64,000 nucleotides of DNA, taken from the NCBI RefSeq assembly GCF_000247695.1, contig NW_004624801.1, positions 6,820,406 through 6,884,405 on the forward strand. The letters are read 5' to 3'. Origin of the DNA: Heterocephalus glaber. Its lineage: Eukaryota; Chordata; Mammalia; Rodentia; Bathyergidae. Made by a program: the position numbers and the translations under genes. The notes under the pieces were generated by a model. It did not search any database, was not told the DNA's origin, and saw nothing but the letters and a program-made list of their open reading frames with translations. Positions 20,946 to 31,483 of this stretch are shown here, piece after piece; the first letter of the stretch is position 1, and every line of letters begins with the position of its first letter.

Positions 20946-21128
20946 TTTTTGGTACTAGGGATCAAACCCAGATCCTTTACACTGTGCTACATCCCCAGCC
21001 TTTTAATATTTTTTATTTTGAGACAGGGTCTTGCTAAGTCCCTAAGTTGCCCAGGCTGGGCTCAAACTTTGAACCCTTCTGCCTCCTCCACCTCCCAGAG
21101 TGCTGGGATTACAGGCGTGCCTGGCACT
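20946..21128 (-). mobile_element. B1-dID dimeric SINE
   Basis: Antisense dID 'ttggtactagggatcaaacccag', linker 'aatattttttattttgagaca', then B1. Confidence 0.9.
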
Positions 21129-21374
21129 GTACACTCCTGTACTGGTTTTGTCTCCTCCCTGCACCTTTTTTCAGTCCCTTACTCCTGCTTGCTGTGGTCT
21201 CTTCCCAAATAAACAAGATCTGGCCTCTGACTGTGAGTGAGTGTGTATGTGTGTGTGAGGGGCAGGACTCCGGCTAAGACAATTATGCATTATTTGATGG
21301 TGGTTGTTCAGTTATTTATTGAGGGACATTTATCTATACTAAAATGCAGAGCTTGTAAGTGTACAAATGCACAC

Positions 21375-21478
21375 ACATCCGTGTGACTCCCAGCACCAAT
21401 CCGTCAGTACAACATGGGGTACAGCATGTGGTTAGCATGTGCAAGGGTTCCATCCCAGCCTCCCAAAGTAAAATAAAA
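21375..21478 (+). mobile_element. decayed ID-class or B1 fragment
   Basis: 'gtggttagcatgtgcaagggttccatcccagc' is a weakened ID core. Ends uncertain. Confidence 0.35.
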
Positions 21479-21659
21479 TAGTAAAGGTACCATTAACAGC
21501 ACCCTGAGAAATTCCCGTGTCTTTTTTCTGTCTTTCTCCCTCTGCAGAGAGGCCACCGCTATTCAGGTTTTCATCCCTATAAATTAGTTCTGCCTGCGTT
21601 TGAACTTTACATAACAGAAGAGCTATGCAATGTTTTTATTTGTGAGAAGGATGAAAGGG

Positions 21660-22085
21660 CGGCTGCACGGTCTGCGTCATTCTTGTCTGGAGGCTGAGTC
21701 TACCCGCTCTCTCACCTGCCCTCTCGAATCCAGGCAGCCCTGGCGCTTGTCAGACGGCAGGACGCTGCAGAGAGCTGTGGTGGCCACGAAGGCCTCACGT
21801 GTTCAGAGTGCGGCTTTGGAAGCTGCTTGGTTCGCCGGGTCGCCGAGGAGCTCAGAACTAAGCGGTCAGAGGAGGGGGTCAGTGGCGGGGGTCAGTGGCG
21901 CGGTGACCCGGGCGCATCTCCCTGCTGCCTCCTCCCTTGGCTCTCTGCTTCTTGACCACCAGGACGTGAGCAGCCGTCCTCCGCCCAGGCCCCTCCACCA
22001 CGCCGTCCTGCCTCCGACCCGCGCGGACCATGTACTAAAACCTGAGCCAAAATCAGCCTCTCCTCCCTTAAGATGCGAGTGTGGG
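21660..22085 (+). repeat. ORR1/MaLR-like LTR remnant, CpG-bearing
   Basis: The end 'catgtactaaaacctgagccaaaatcagcctctcctcccttaag' has the layout of a rodent MaLR LTR 3' end. The preceding sequence is GC-rich with many CpG, more than expected for an old LTR, so the upstream half may be separate. Confidence 0.4.
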
Positions 22086-22300
22086 GTGTCGGGTGTTGGC
22101 GACCCTGGAGACTAAGACACCAGGCCCGTGCCCTAGGAAGTTCTCCGCTAGCGCATGCGCTGTTCCGCTGCTCGCTTTGGGACTGGAGCTGTCGGGAAGG
22201 CTGGCAGCAGCTGGGGTGACAGGGCAGGGAGAACCTCGGAGGCCCAGCGAGGAGCCCTCGTAGGGCAGAGCACTCAGAGCCCGATTGAAGGTCATCGAGA
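22086..22300. other. CpG-containing unique sequence
   Basis: Holds TAGCGCATGCGC (an NRF1-like palindrome, GCGCATGCGC, at 22151-22160) in GC-rich DNA. It could be a small promoter or regulatory element. No exon seen. Confidence 0.35.
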
Positions 22301-22337
22301 GGCTCTAAGCACCTGGATTAAAATCAAGAAAGCTGAA

Positions 22338-22424
22338 GGGCTGGGGATTTAGCTCAGTGGTTCTGCCGCCTGCCTCACAAGTGCAAGGTCCCGAGTTCGA
22401 TCCCCGGTACCAAGTAAAAAAAAG
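22338..22424 (+). mobile_element. ID-type SINE
   Basis: Near-consensus: GGCTGGGGATTTAGCTCAGTGGTTCTGCCGCCTGCCTCACAAG and CGAGTTCGATCCCCGGTACCAAG. Confidence 0.95.
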
Positions 22425-22434
22425 CTAGGGTGAT

Positions 22435-22552
22435 GCTGGGCATGGTGGTGCACACCTGTAATCCCAGCACTCAGGAGGCTGATGCAGGTGGATCACCAGG
22501 AGTTTAAGGCCAGTCTGGGACACATAGGGAGATCCTGTCTTTAAAAAAAGGA
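22435..22552 (+). mobile_element. B1 SINE (first of three)
   Basis: 'gctgggcatggtggtgcacacctgtaatcccagcac' with a short A-rich tail. Confidence 0.9.
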
Positions 22553-22607
22553 AGCTGGGGGAAACATAAGAGAAAAAGGTAAAGGAGGTACTAGAATAAC
22601 AATGATT

Positions 22608-22738
22608 CTGGGCATGGTGGCCTACACCTGTAATTCTAGATCTCAGGAGGCTGAGGCAGGAGGATTGCAGGTTCAAGTCCAGTCTGGGCCACTTAGTGAG
22701 ACCTGTCACAAAATGAAAAAATAAAAAGGGCTAGAGCT
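22608..22738 (+). mobile_element. B1-dID start (second of three)
   Basis: 'ctgggcatggtggcctacacctgtaattc', followed by the linker 'caaaatgaaaaaataaaaaggg' and only a stub of a dID half, broken by the next B1. Confidence 0.85.
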
Positions 22739-22870
22739 GGGCATAGCGCACACCTATAGTCCCAGCACTTAAGAGGCTGAGGCAGGAAGGTTGCTATGAG
22801 ATCAAGGCCAGCCTGGGCTACATTGCAAGATCCTGTCTCAAAAAGCCAAAATTAAAATAAACAATAAACA
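22736..22870 (+). mobile_element. B1 SINE (third of three)
   Basis: 'gctgggcatagcgcacacctatagtcccagcac ... ggttgctatgag'. Confidence 0.85.
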
Positions 22871-23113
22871 AAAAAAGAAAAAACATAACCAACTGAAGCA
22901 AGAAAAAAGGTAAAAAGACATCAAGAATGAGAAAGAAAAATTGGATTACTAGAGTAGAGATTTTTAAATTATGTATAAATGCTATGAACAACTTTACATG
23001 AACACATCTGAAGATTTAGATGAAATGGCAATTTTTAAAAAAAGACTATAAATTATGAAAATTGACATAGGATAGAAAACCTGAAAAAAAATAATGTTAA
23101 AGAAATCGAGTCC

Positions 23114-23200
23114 AGGGCTGGGGATTTAGCTCAGTGGTTTTGTCGCCTGCTGGGCAAGCGCAAGGACCCGAGTTCGATCCCCAGTACCAAAAAAAAAAAA
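23114..23200 (+). mobile_element. ID-type SINE, TTTTGTCGCCTGCTG subfamily
   Basis: Anticodon arm GTCGCCTGCTGGGCAAGCGC. Duplication agaaat(c/t)gagtcca at 23101 and 23200. Confidence 0.95.
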
Positions 23201-23609
23201 GAAATTGAGTCCATATTCATATATTTCCTTACCTCCTACTCCGAAAACACCAAGGAGCAGAGAATCCTTATCCTTAAAACATTTGTTGCAGGGAAAAAAA
23301 AAGAGAGAGAGTCAAGAGAAGGGAGCAAGATCTCCCAATCTAACCTAAAACCAAATCTGGACAAAGGCAGGAATGAGAAAGGGAAATTAAAAACCAGCTC
23401 ACTTGTGAAGGCTGATGAAAAATACCCGAGTTAAATAACAGTGAATTTAACACTGCAGATAAAAAACAGAACTTACCATGGATCATTCCAGGAATACAAA
23501 AATAATCCACCACATTATCTCTTCGTGTTGTTCAGATCAAAGGAGAACAAACATGTGACCCTCTCATTAATCGTAGAAAAAATACGCAACAAAATTTATA
23601 GTCATTCGT

Positions 23610-23800
23610 TCTGTCTTTCGAAGTCCTGGGGACTGAATCCAGGGCCCAGGGAGTAACAGCCAAGTGCTCTGCCACTGAGCTGAATCCCCAGGCCTTTAAA
23701 AATTTTATTTTGAGACACAGTTTTGCTAACTTGCCCAGACTGGCCTCAGATTTACAATCCTCCTGCCTCACTCTCCTGAACACTTGGAATTACAGGTCAT
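23610..23800 (-). mobile_element. B1-dID dimeric SINE
   Basis: Antisense dID 'gtcctggggactgaatccagggcc...ccactgagctgaatcccc', linker 'aaattttattttgagaca', then B1. Confidence 0.88.
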
Positions 23801-23827
23801 TTTCGATTTAAGAATACTCTAATAAGG

Positions 23828-23925
23828 TTGTGGTTGTCACTTAGCTGTACAGAGCTTGCCTAGTAGGCATGAGGCCCTGGGTTTGATCCCCAGAACCACC
23901 AAAACCAAAACAAACCAAAAAACAC
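23828..23925 (+). mobile_element. older ID-class SINE
   Basis: 'cttagctgtacagagcttgcctagtaggcatgaggccctgggtttgatccccag' with an (ACCAAA)-rich tail. Confidence 0.85.
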
Positions 23926-23999
23926 TAAGAAACTTGAATTAGAAAGGGTCTTTCTGATAAACAGGACTCAAAAAAAAAAAAAAAAAAACTCTACAATTA

Positions 24000-24112
24000 A
24001 GCTGGGTGTGGTGGTGCACCCTGTGATTCCAGCACTCAGGAGGCTGAGATGGGAGGATCACCATGAGTTTGAGGCCAACATGGGCTACATAGTGATACTC
24101 CTCTCAACACCC
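24000..24112 (+). mobile_element. B1 SINE
   Basis: 'gctgggtgtggtggtgcaccctgtgattccagc', with the tail lost. Confidence 0.85.
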
Positions 24113-24180
24113 CCCAAATGTTTACAAAGTCAGTGGTACCTCCATATTAGTAATAATTAACAGAGCAAATATACAAAATA

Positions 24181-24478
24181 CAGGTGGTCCCTGACTTAAA
24201 CAATACTGCAACTTATTTTATGATGGTGCGAAACCCATGTGCATCTGGGAGAAAACACTTGCGATTTCGAACTTCGATCTGGCCCTAGGCAGTCACTTGC
24301 CAGTGCTGGACAGTGTCATGAGCCCTCTGACAACAAAGGAGGCTCTGCTCAGGCTGTGTGGCTAAGCGATGATATCTTCTGGGTCCAACACACTAAATGC
24401 ACATTCAGTTTACAACATTTTCCACTTACGATGGTTTAGAAAGCTGTAATCCCATTGTAAAGTGAGGAGCAGCTGGAA
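24181..24478 (+). mobile_element. Tigger-like DNA transposon remnant
   Basis: Ends 'caggtggtccctgacttaaac' and 'cccattgtaaagtgaggagcagctgg' are imperfect inverted repeats. The interior has 'tttatgatggtgcgaaac' and 'ttacgatggttta'. This fits a pogo/Tigger-type MITE. Confidence 0.65.
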
Positions 24479-24554
24479 TACATACAAATCATAACCCACG
24501 GAACTATTGGAAATCAGAATTCAAAAAATAAGTTCCTATGATTTGTTTGATTAT

Positions 24555-24730
24555 TTTTCCAGTATAGGGGATTGAACCCAGGGCCTTTGCACTGAGCTAC
24601 CTCCTCAGCCTTTTTTTATTTTTTATTTTGAGACAGAGTCTTGCTAAATCACTAAGTTGCCCAAACTGGGCAATCCTCCTGCTTTAGCCTCCCAGAGTGC
24701 TGGGATTACAAGCACGGCTGCCATGCCAGG
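24555..24730 (-). mobile_element. B1-dID dimeric SINE
   Basis: Antisense dID 'tataggggattgaacccagggcc', linker 'tttttttattttttattttgagaca', and B1 to 'gctgccatgccagg'. Confidence 0.9.
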
Positions 24731-24829
24731 TTTAAGTTCATATTAATAATGATCAGTTGAAATTATTTGCAATAAAACTTGTAGAAGCTACACCACACAC
24801 ATGGAGAACATGAAGTTGTTTTTTTGCTG

Positions 24830-24978
24830 TTGTTGTTTCAGACAGTGTCTCACTGTGTAGCTCAGGCTGGCCTTGAACTTACTATATAGCTCAGACTGGG
24901 CTCAAATTTGCATAGATCCTCCTGCCTCAGCCTCCCAAATGCTGGTATCACAGGTGTGTAGCACCACACCTGGCACGA
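24830..24978 (-). mobile_element. B1 SINE with internal duplication
   Basis: The block 'tagctcaggctgg ccttgaactta' is followed at once by a second 'tagctcagactgg gctcaaatttg', so this B1 carries an internal duplication of about 30 bp. Confidence 0.85.
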
Positions 24979-25230
24979 AACAGCTTTTCAAAGGGCATAA
25001 ATGAATAGAGAGAGACTCCATATTTGCTCATGGGAAGGGACACTCAAGATAAATAAATGTCATTTCCCCAAAAGTAATATAAATATTCAATGCAATTCCA
25101 ATCAAAACTCCAATAGAATTTTTCATGAAACTTGACGAGGTGATGATAAAATTCATAAAGTAAAGCAAAAGGGAAAAATGATGGAGACATTTCAAAGATG
25201 CAGAATAATAAAAGGTGTCCCTGAGCAATG

Positions 25231-25600
25231 CCAGACTGGCAGAGGGCGCTGGCACCTTGCCTCATGGGACTCCAGGCCTGGTTTTACGGGGTGCAGTAAG
25301 GAGGGCTCTGCCTGGCTTCTGGGGCCACCCAGACCAGACCGGCAGGGTCTGCTCCAAGGCCACTGCTCCATCCTAACAACGTGCACATCCCTTGAGTTGG
25401 TTACTGTTCCTACCACCAAATAATCCTTAAGGATAGAAAAGAAAGTATGCCATAAGGAGACCGGGGAAACAGCTCACGTTCCTGAAAGGAAAAAGAAGAA
25501 CAACAGGAAGAGAAAGAACACAGCTGTGTGGCAGGGCAGAGGAGCTTTGGAGTGGACACTTGGGGTCACAGGCATGATGGTCTTGGCCTCGAGATCTTTG
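25231..25600. other. unique sequence
   Basis: No repeat or gene recognised. Confidence 0.4.
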
Positions 25601-25607
25601 AGTGATT

Positions 25608-25760
25608 TTTTTGTTGTTCTTTTTGAGACAGGGTCTCCTTATGTGGTCCAGACTAGCCCTAACTCTCTATGTAGCCCAGGCTGGTCTTGAGCTCACGGTG
25701 ATCCTCCTGCCTCAGCCTCCTGACTGCTGGATTATAGGTGTGTGCTACCATGCCCAGCTC
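25608..25760 (-). mobile_element. B1 SINE with internal duplication
   Basis: Again two adjacent 'tagtccagactagccctaactc' / 'tagcccaggctggtcttgagctc' blocks. The same duplicated type as at 24830, 34815, 50820 and 26520. Confidence 0.85.
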
Positions 25761-26325
25761 TTGAATGGATGTTTAAGAAGTGAATTTGGAAGCCATTAGA
25801 CAGAGGTGACTCCAAAGCCTTAGTTTCCTGAGTAAGCAAACTGAATTCAACTCACTGTAATGATAGAATTTAAGTTTAACCAATCAGAAACCACCCCTAG
25901 CTACTGTTCCACTTTAACCAATCAAATGTTTTCTTTATCTTGCTTCCCCAGATACCTTATGAGATTTCCCCCATGCACGCTTATCCAAGCCCTGAACCAC
26001 GTGCCTGTGCTGAGTTCGTGCTTTAGCAGTGAGTGGGGTGCTGGGGTGGTGTCCTGGGGACCCCAAGGGATCCTCAGAAACACTGGGTGAGTGCCTGCCC
26101 TTCACCCACAGACACTGTACCAGGTGCAGGGACACAAACGTGCCACCCAGCCGGCGGGTAAGTGCTGCCCTGCGCTGTGCTGAATACAGCTCGGAGGCAG
26201 CAACAGATCCCTAGAGTGGGGGTTGTGCTGAGGGATCAAGGAAGGAGAAGCACCCTGCTCTCCCCAGCTCATAATTTTCAACAGAAAATTGAAGACATTA
26301 CTCTCAAATAGAAAATGACCATAAG
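25761..26325. other. unique sequence
   Basis: No gene seen. 'aaccaatcag' and 'aaccaatcaaa' at 25880 and 25917 are CCAAT-type motifs 37 bp apart, unsupported by other promoter features. Confidence 0.35.
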
Positions 26326-26326
26326 A

Positions 26327-26415
26327 GTCGGTGGTGTAGCTCAGTGGTAGAGTGCAAGCTTAACATGCACGGGGCCCTGGGTTCTACCTCCAGCCCTATA
26401 AAATGTAAAAACAAA
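26327..26415 (+). mobile_element. older ID-class SINE
   Basis: 'tcggtggtgtagctcagtggtagagtgcaagc...cacggggccctgggttctacc'. Confidence 0.85.
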
Positions 26416-26494
26416 ATAAAATGGATATGTGTAGATAATTTTATTCAACTTGTTAATTAATGAGGGAACTGATAAATGGGGGGGGGCTGTTTTG

Positions 26495-26665
26495 TTGTTA
26501 TTGTTGTTGTTGTTGTTGTTGTTTTGAGACAGGATCTTGCCATATAGTCCAGTTTGGCCTTGAACTCACCAAATACCCAAAGCTGCCCTCAAACTGTGAC
26601 AGTCCCCCTGCCTCAGCCTCCCAAGAGCTGAGATTATAAGTGTGCACCACCACGCCTGGCTTCGA
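26495..26665 (-). mobile_element. B1 SINE with a (TTG)n tail and internal duplication
   Basis: A (TTG)n run from 26496 to 26522 represents the antisense tail; then 'gagacaggatcttgcc ... caccacgcctggc'. Confidence 0.85.
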
Positions 26666-27184
26666 TAAGATGCTAAGACCAGCTGAAAGGAGAGTTTGAA
26701 AATCAGCAATGTGTCCGAACAGTCAGGAATGCTAGAGTGCATTTTCCAATAGAACACATCTGGCCAGTGACCTACAGCCAGGTTTAATGCCACCTCGTCT
26801 AGAGGACAGAAACCAATTGTGTCTCTGTGGGGAAGAACCTATTTGCAGTGTTATGGACAAGAATTTTTATTTCACCCATATCTGAGTTGTCAAAATAGCT
26901 TAGCCTATAGAAAGTCCATCAAAGGGCCAGGCTCCCATGGAAACAGACAGCCCTGAACCCCAGCCCTATGCCCCGGTCTGGGCAGCCTCTTGTGACAGGA
27001 GCTTTCCTGGTCTGTTCACCTGCAGGGCCATCCAGGACACTTTTCGTCTGCCACACGGTCACCCAGGGAGCTTCTACATTTCCTGACTTCCAAGCCCCAC
27101 CTGGACCCAGAAAATCAAAACTCCTGGTGCCTGGCTTCAGCATCCTCTCACATTCCCAGTTGATTCCTGCTCTGCGGACTTCAT
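26666..27184. other. unique sequence
   Basis: No mobile element or gene recognised. Confidence 0.4.
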
Positions 27185-27605
27185 ATTACTTCACTTTCCA
27201 TTGCTATACAAATACTTGAGGCCAGATACCTCGTAAGGAAAAGTCCAGTTCCAGAGCTTCAGGAGCCTGGCACTAACATACACTTGGCTCTGGTGAAGGC
27301 GTCATCACCAATGGCACCATGATGGTGGAACCATGTGCGAGAGTGGACAGCAGGCACAGCTGGAGGAGCAACTCGGGAAGACGCCAGGCTCCCTTGCCAC
27401 AACCCATTCTCATGGGAACTAACCAGGGTCCCATGATAACTACACTAATCCCTCCCAAGGCCAAGGGCAGCGCCATCCATACCCCAAACACCTTCCACCA
27501 GGTATCACCTTTTAAAGGCTTCCACCTTCCAACACTGGCACATTGGCTTCCAGCAAATGGACCTTTAGGGTACAAACCAGTCCAAGCCATAGCAACAGCC
27601 AAGTG
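27185..27605 (+). repeat. MaLR-like LTR
   Basis: 'ttccattgctatacaaatacttgagg ... cagttccagagcttcaggagcctgg ... accattctcatgggaactaacc ... ccaccaggtatcacc ... aacactggcaca' follows an MaLR LTR from 5' to 3'. The 109-111-codon frames within are not genes. Confidence 0.6.
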
Positions 27606-28072
27606 TGTGCTACAGGCTGGCTGTCCTCCTGGCTCTGCTCCCTTGGTGTCTTAGCAGAGGGTACTGCAGCCTCTGGGGCTCCCAAAAGCTCCCTACTAGC
27701 TCCTAGAAGTGGCTGAAAGGGGTGGGCAGGACAGCCCCCCTTCCACTTCCCCTCCTCCTCTGGCATCTTTTAAAAGGATGAACCCACAGTTTGAGGGCAA
27801 CAGATGAGAAGTCTGTTGTTCTCAGGAAATTGGATCTGGGCTGTCTCACAGAGTGACAGTAATTAGAGGCCTCGTAAAGTGCCCAGCTAAATAAATTGCT
27901 ATAATAGCAAGGAGCCAGCTGCCAGCCAGAAGCTTGCGACCACCGTGTGGGGGCTTTGGGGCTGTTCTGTGTGTTGCCCTCCAAGCTGGGTCCTTTTGAT
28001 AGACGAACTCTAGATGATACAAGGGAGATAATAGAACTTGAAACCTGCTAGATGTCAGATATGCTGAGTTCG
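27606..28072. other. unique sequence
   Basis: No gene. The 27830-27910 stretch ('gtgacagtaattagaggcctcg ... taaataaattgct') is AT-rich and repeat-free. Confidence 0.35.
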
Positions 28073-28610
28073 TGTTCCCCAAAATAGGAGAATGAATTCT
28101 AAGGAACAACAGAGGTTAAAAGTAGGAAATATTTATTGAGAGGGAGATATTTTAGCTCCGGAGAGAGACAGGAGGGGACCCCACTTCACAGGGGAAGTTT
28201 TATAGGATCATGAGGTGGGTACAACATGGGACAAAATTATGATCAACCAACGAGATTATTATAAGTATAGTCACTTGGGCAATATCGATCCACTGGGGAA
28301 GCAAGTCACATAGCAAGTGTACATGGCAAGAACAAAGAACTTTTTAAGAAAAAGATGGATCTGGAGGTCTTGCTCACCCACCGGGGTGACTGATGTCTAT
28401 CTGGACTTCAGTAGACCGGGTGTTACCAGTTATCTTGTCCTTTGGGGAAGTATGCAGGCCTGGTCTGCATCTTTATCTCGAGGCCTGGCTTCCAACAGAT
28501 GTGTCCCGAGCCACAGTCATATTCTTATCTTCTGCACTGACTCTGTCGAAGGCCCAGCCCTTTCTGCCTGCCTAACTAGTGGTCTATAATAACTTACAAT
28601 AACTTCCACA
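28073..28610 (-). repeat. candidate solitary LTR
   Basis: On the minus strand it starts TGTGGAAGTTATTG and ends GGGGAACA, with AATAAA (28132-28137) about 65 bp from the end. About 538 bp is a plausible LTR length, TG...CA included. No target duplication is visible, so the limits are uncertain. It is unrelated to the ERV at 5-8.5 kb. Confidence 0.42.
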
Positions 28611-29935
28611 GGAAGTGTAATGGACCATGTCCGCTTTCAGCTACAGATATGACTCCGCCTGGGCCATCCCTGCAGGCCTCCCCCAGAAGATCACCCCCAG
28701 GGAAGTGGTCTAGCAGACAGGAAGTGGACTCAGCCATTACTGCAACTGGCCCATTTTCCTGGTAGCCACAACCCTGAGGAACCTGATGAACCAGAAGGTG
28801 GGGAGGAAGTGGTAGGAGAGATGTGAGTTAGGTGACAGGAAGCAATGGCTGAGTGGGATTTGGCCTCTGCAGTGACCTTAAGGACATCATTGGGTCCAGC
28901 AGACCCTGGCGGCAGTCAGAGAGCCAGGAGCTTGAAATCCTTACCCTGTTTCTTGTTTGCAGTGACCTCAAGGAAATCATTTGAGTTTTTCTGAACCTTT
29001 AAAACCCAGGCACAGAAATACCTAGTTCCTAGGGCTGCTTCAAAAGGAAAGTAAGGTCAAGAGGTTGAAAGGAAGGAGCCCAAGGCCAGGCACCTCGCCA
29101 GTGGGCGATGATGTCAACTTCCTTCCCTTTATATCTGAAGAATTCAGGACTTGTTAAGATGAGCGGAAATCACTCTGCTGGCTACTAAGCAGCACTCCGG
29201 CCACCCGGGGACGGCCACTCCTCTCACAGGACTTGTGCAAGATGCCTGCCTGCCTGGTGGGTGTAGGGTCCTGTCACTCAGCTGGCCATGCCCGGCCTGC
29301 TGAGGTCAGAGGCTTGGAAAGGAAAGGCACACAAAGGTCCTGCTGAGACCTGGACCCCGCCCTTCAGCCTCCAAACTCCCGGGCTTGCATCTGTAGCAGA
29401 GACACAGTCGTGTCCACAGCCATTCCCCTTCCCAGAAATAGGGACACCCACAAAACCAGTCCCCCAGCTATGTTGCTGTGTCCTGACCCAGAAACCCAAA
29501 GTTCCTGGACCACTCTGACTGACCAGCTGCACATGTCCCTGAAGGCTTAAACCTGAGTTAGGGCCTGCAGGTTGTTGATGGAAACACTGAAGGATCATGC
29601 AGGTTGTTAAACACATGGGAACCAGGCCTGGCCCTGAGCTGGAGTCCTTAACCTCATAAACCCCTATCCCAGCCCTCCGTCATGGGCACAGCTGGGGGAC
29701 ACTGCTTCTGTGATGTTCATCTGTATGTCAGTCCCCTAAGAAATTCCAAGGACACACCACACTGGCATTTAGGGCTTCTTTCTTTGGAATCACAATGGTC
29801 CCTTCTTGGGATGGTTTGGGACACTCTCCCGCTGAAATTCCCTTACAGCCACTTGGGGGTGACTCTAGATGCATGTTCCAGAATTGGGCAGCCTCACAGC
29901 TCATCCTTGGCTCATCCTATACCACAGTTAAAAGG
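28611..29935. other. unique sequence with a diverged direct repeat
   Basis: No gene. 'ctgcagtgaccttaaggacatcattggg' near 28867 recurs as 'tgcagtgacctcaaggaaatcatttgag' near 28960, about 93 bp apart, suggesting an old local duplication. Confidence 0.4.
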
Positions 29936-29942
29936 CCACATG

Positions 29943-30035
29943 TCCTGGGGTGCAGCTCAGTGGGACAGCGCTGGCCTAGCATGAGGAGGCTCAGGGTCTG
30001 ATCCCCAGAACTGCAATAAATAAATACATAATTAA
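29943..30035 (+). mobile_element. older ID-class SINE
   Basis: 'cctggggtgcagctcagtgggacagcgctggcctagcatgagg' with an (AATA)n tail. Confidence 0.82.
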
Positions 30036-30820
30036 GAAGCTACATTTGCCAAACTCACCTGTAGCTGGGTGTGACAAACCAAGGTGTTGGCGGGGCTGGT
30101 TCCTCCCGGAAGCTCCAGGTAAAAATCGATTTTACTTATTTTCTAACATCTAGCAGCAGCTGCATTGCTCAGCTTGTGGCCTCTCCTCTACCTTCAAAGC
30201 AGTGCACAGTGTCTTCAAACTGCCCTGCCTCTCTCTGCTTCCCTCCTCACATCTCTGTCCCTGACTCTCTTCTAGTACCCTGTGATGGCACTGAGTGCAT
30301 CTGGATGATCTAGAATCCTCTCCCATCTCAAAGCTTCTGACAGCACCACATCTGCCGCACCCCTTTCCCCGCGCCAGTGGTGACCCACAGGTTCCAAGGA
30401 TAGGGAATGGGCATCTTTGGGTGACTGTTATTCGGCCAGTACAGGAACCGCTTTTTTCTCTTCCCAGATCCGTAATACTGGCACCTCTGTCCCTCCTGAC
30501 CTTGCAAAGACAATAAACCTCTGGCCGTGGGGCTCTGCTTGGATACAGCCCAGCCTCGGGGGACACACACCAGATCTCCCCCAAGGGCCCTCTCTTGTAC
30601 ACTGCAGGAAAAGCTCGCAGGGTCTTTGGCTTAGCAAGAATCTGGCCGAGGATAAGCCATGGGGCTCCCCAATTCTGGGAATTCTCCTGGAGTTCCACCC
30701 CCTTGCCTTGGTTGGGGGCATAGCTCCTCTTCCCGTGAGGCCAAGGGGGGTCACAGTGTCCTGTGTGTAGAGAGACAGTCCCACTCAACAAGGGACCAGA
30801 AATGCTCACTGAAAGATGCA
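30036..30820. other. unique sequence, no gene supported
   Basis: A 229-codon minus frame (30150-30839) covers most of it. It lacks a recognisable domain, and two other long frames overlap it in the same block, so I treat it as chance. Confidence 0.4.
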
Positions 30821-30824
30821 CAGC

Positions 30825-31030
30825 AGAGCCATGCACCACTGCACACCTGTAATCCCAGCTATTCAGGAGGCTTAGGCAAGAGGATCACAAGTTCAAGCCC
30901 AGTCTGGGCAACTCAGCAAGACTGTCTCAAAGTAAAGTTTCAAAAGGGCTAAGGATGTACCTCAGTGGTAGAGCACTGGTCTAGCATGTGGGAGACTCTG
31001 GGTTCCATCCTCAGTACTGCAAAAAACTAA
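30825..31030 (+). mobile_element. B1-dID dimeric SINE
   Basis: B1 from 'agccatgcaccactgcacacctgtaatccc', linker 'caaagtaaagtttcaaaaggg', dID 'ctaaggatgtacctcagtggtagagcac'. Confidence 0.9.
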
Positions 31031-31087
31031 AATTAAAAAAACATGATGTGTAATAAATTGCCCCAGGTGGCAAAGGACGCATCAGAT

Positions 31088-31215
31088 AAGAACAACAGAG
31101 GGGCTGCATAATCCCAGCACTCGAGAGGCTGAGGCAGGAGGGTTGCCATGAGTTCAAGGCCAGATTGAGCAACATAGGAAGACCCTGTCTCAAACCAAAG
31201 CAAACAAACAAACAA
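31088..31215 (+). mobile_element. B1 SINE, 5' truncated
   Basis: Starts at 'gggctgcataatcccagcac', lacking the left B1 end; tail (AAAC)n. Confidence 0.85.
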
Positions 31216-31460
31216 AAAATGATAGAGACTTGACACCAAAGAGGAAACCATCACCAAATCTGGCCTGGAAGGACATGGTCTCTACTGAAGGGAAATATCT
31301 GAGATGGTGACCAGAGAGTGGGGATAGCAGTGATGATCCAGGTCGTCAGAAGAACAAGGCAAACGGGGCCCGGCTCTGGAGAGCTTGAGGGCCAAGTCGA
31401 TGCTGAAACTATACACGGGGCCACAGGTAGGTCGGGGGCTCTGCCTGGCCTTGGAGAAGG

Positions 31461-31483
31461 CCGCGGGGGGGGGGGGCCCGCGG
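31461..31483. other. perfect 7-bp inverted repeat around a G run
   Basis: CCGCGGG at 31461-31467 and CCCGCGG at 31477-31483 enclose nine G. A GTGAGC donor-like hexamer follows at once (31484). Confidence 0.6.

Larger units (their letters stand above)
22890..25230 (+). mobile_element. LINE-1 ORF2 fossil broken up by later insertions
   Basis: Pieces appear in ORF2 order: 'gatagaaaacctgaa' (23075), 'catggatcattccaggaatacaaa' through 'atccaccacattat' (23477-23519) to 'cgtagaaaaaatacgcaac' (23572), 'tacaaagtcagtgg...catattagtaataatta' (24123), and 'aatattcaatgcaattccaatcaaaactcc' (25082). These are the reverse-transcriptase part and the region after it. An ID, two B1-dIDs, two B1s and a DNA transposon sit inside. 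All frames are disrupted. Confidence 0.65.

Noticed and set aside
21630..22115. 161-codon frame as a CpG-island gene
   Set aside because: Its 3' part is an LTR-like repeat and no Kozak or donor site is convincing.
25880..25930. CCAAT-box promoter
   Set aside because: Two CCAAT motifs alone, without CpG, TATA or an exon, are not enough.
30150..30839. 229-codon minus-strand frame
   Set aside because: Overlaps other long frames on both strands, has no domain or splice signals, and runs at its 5' end into a B1-dID.
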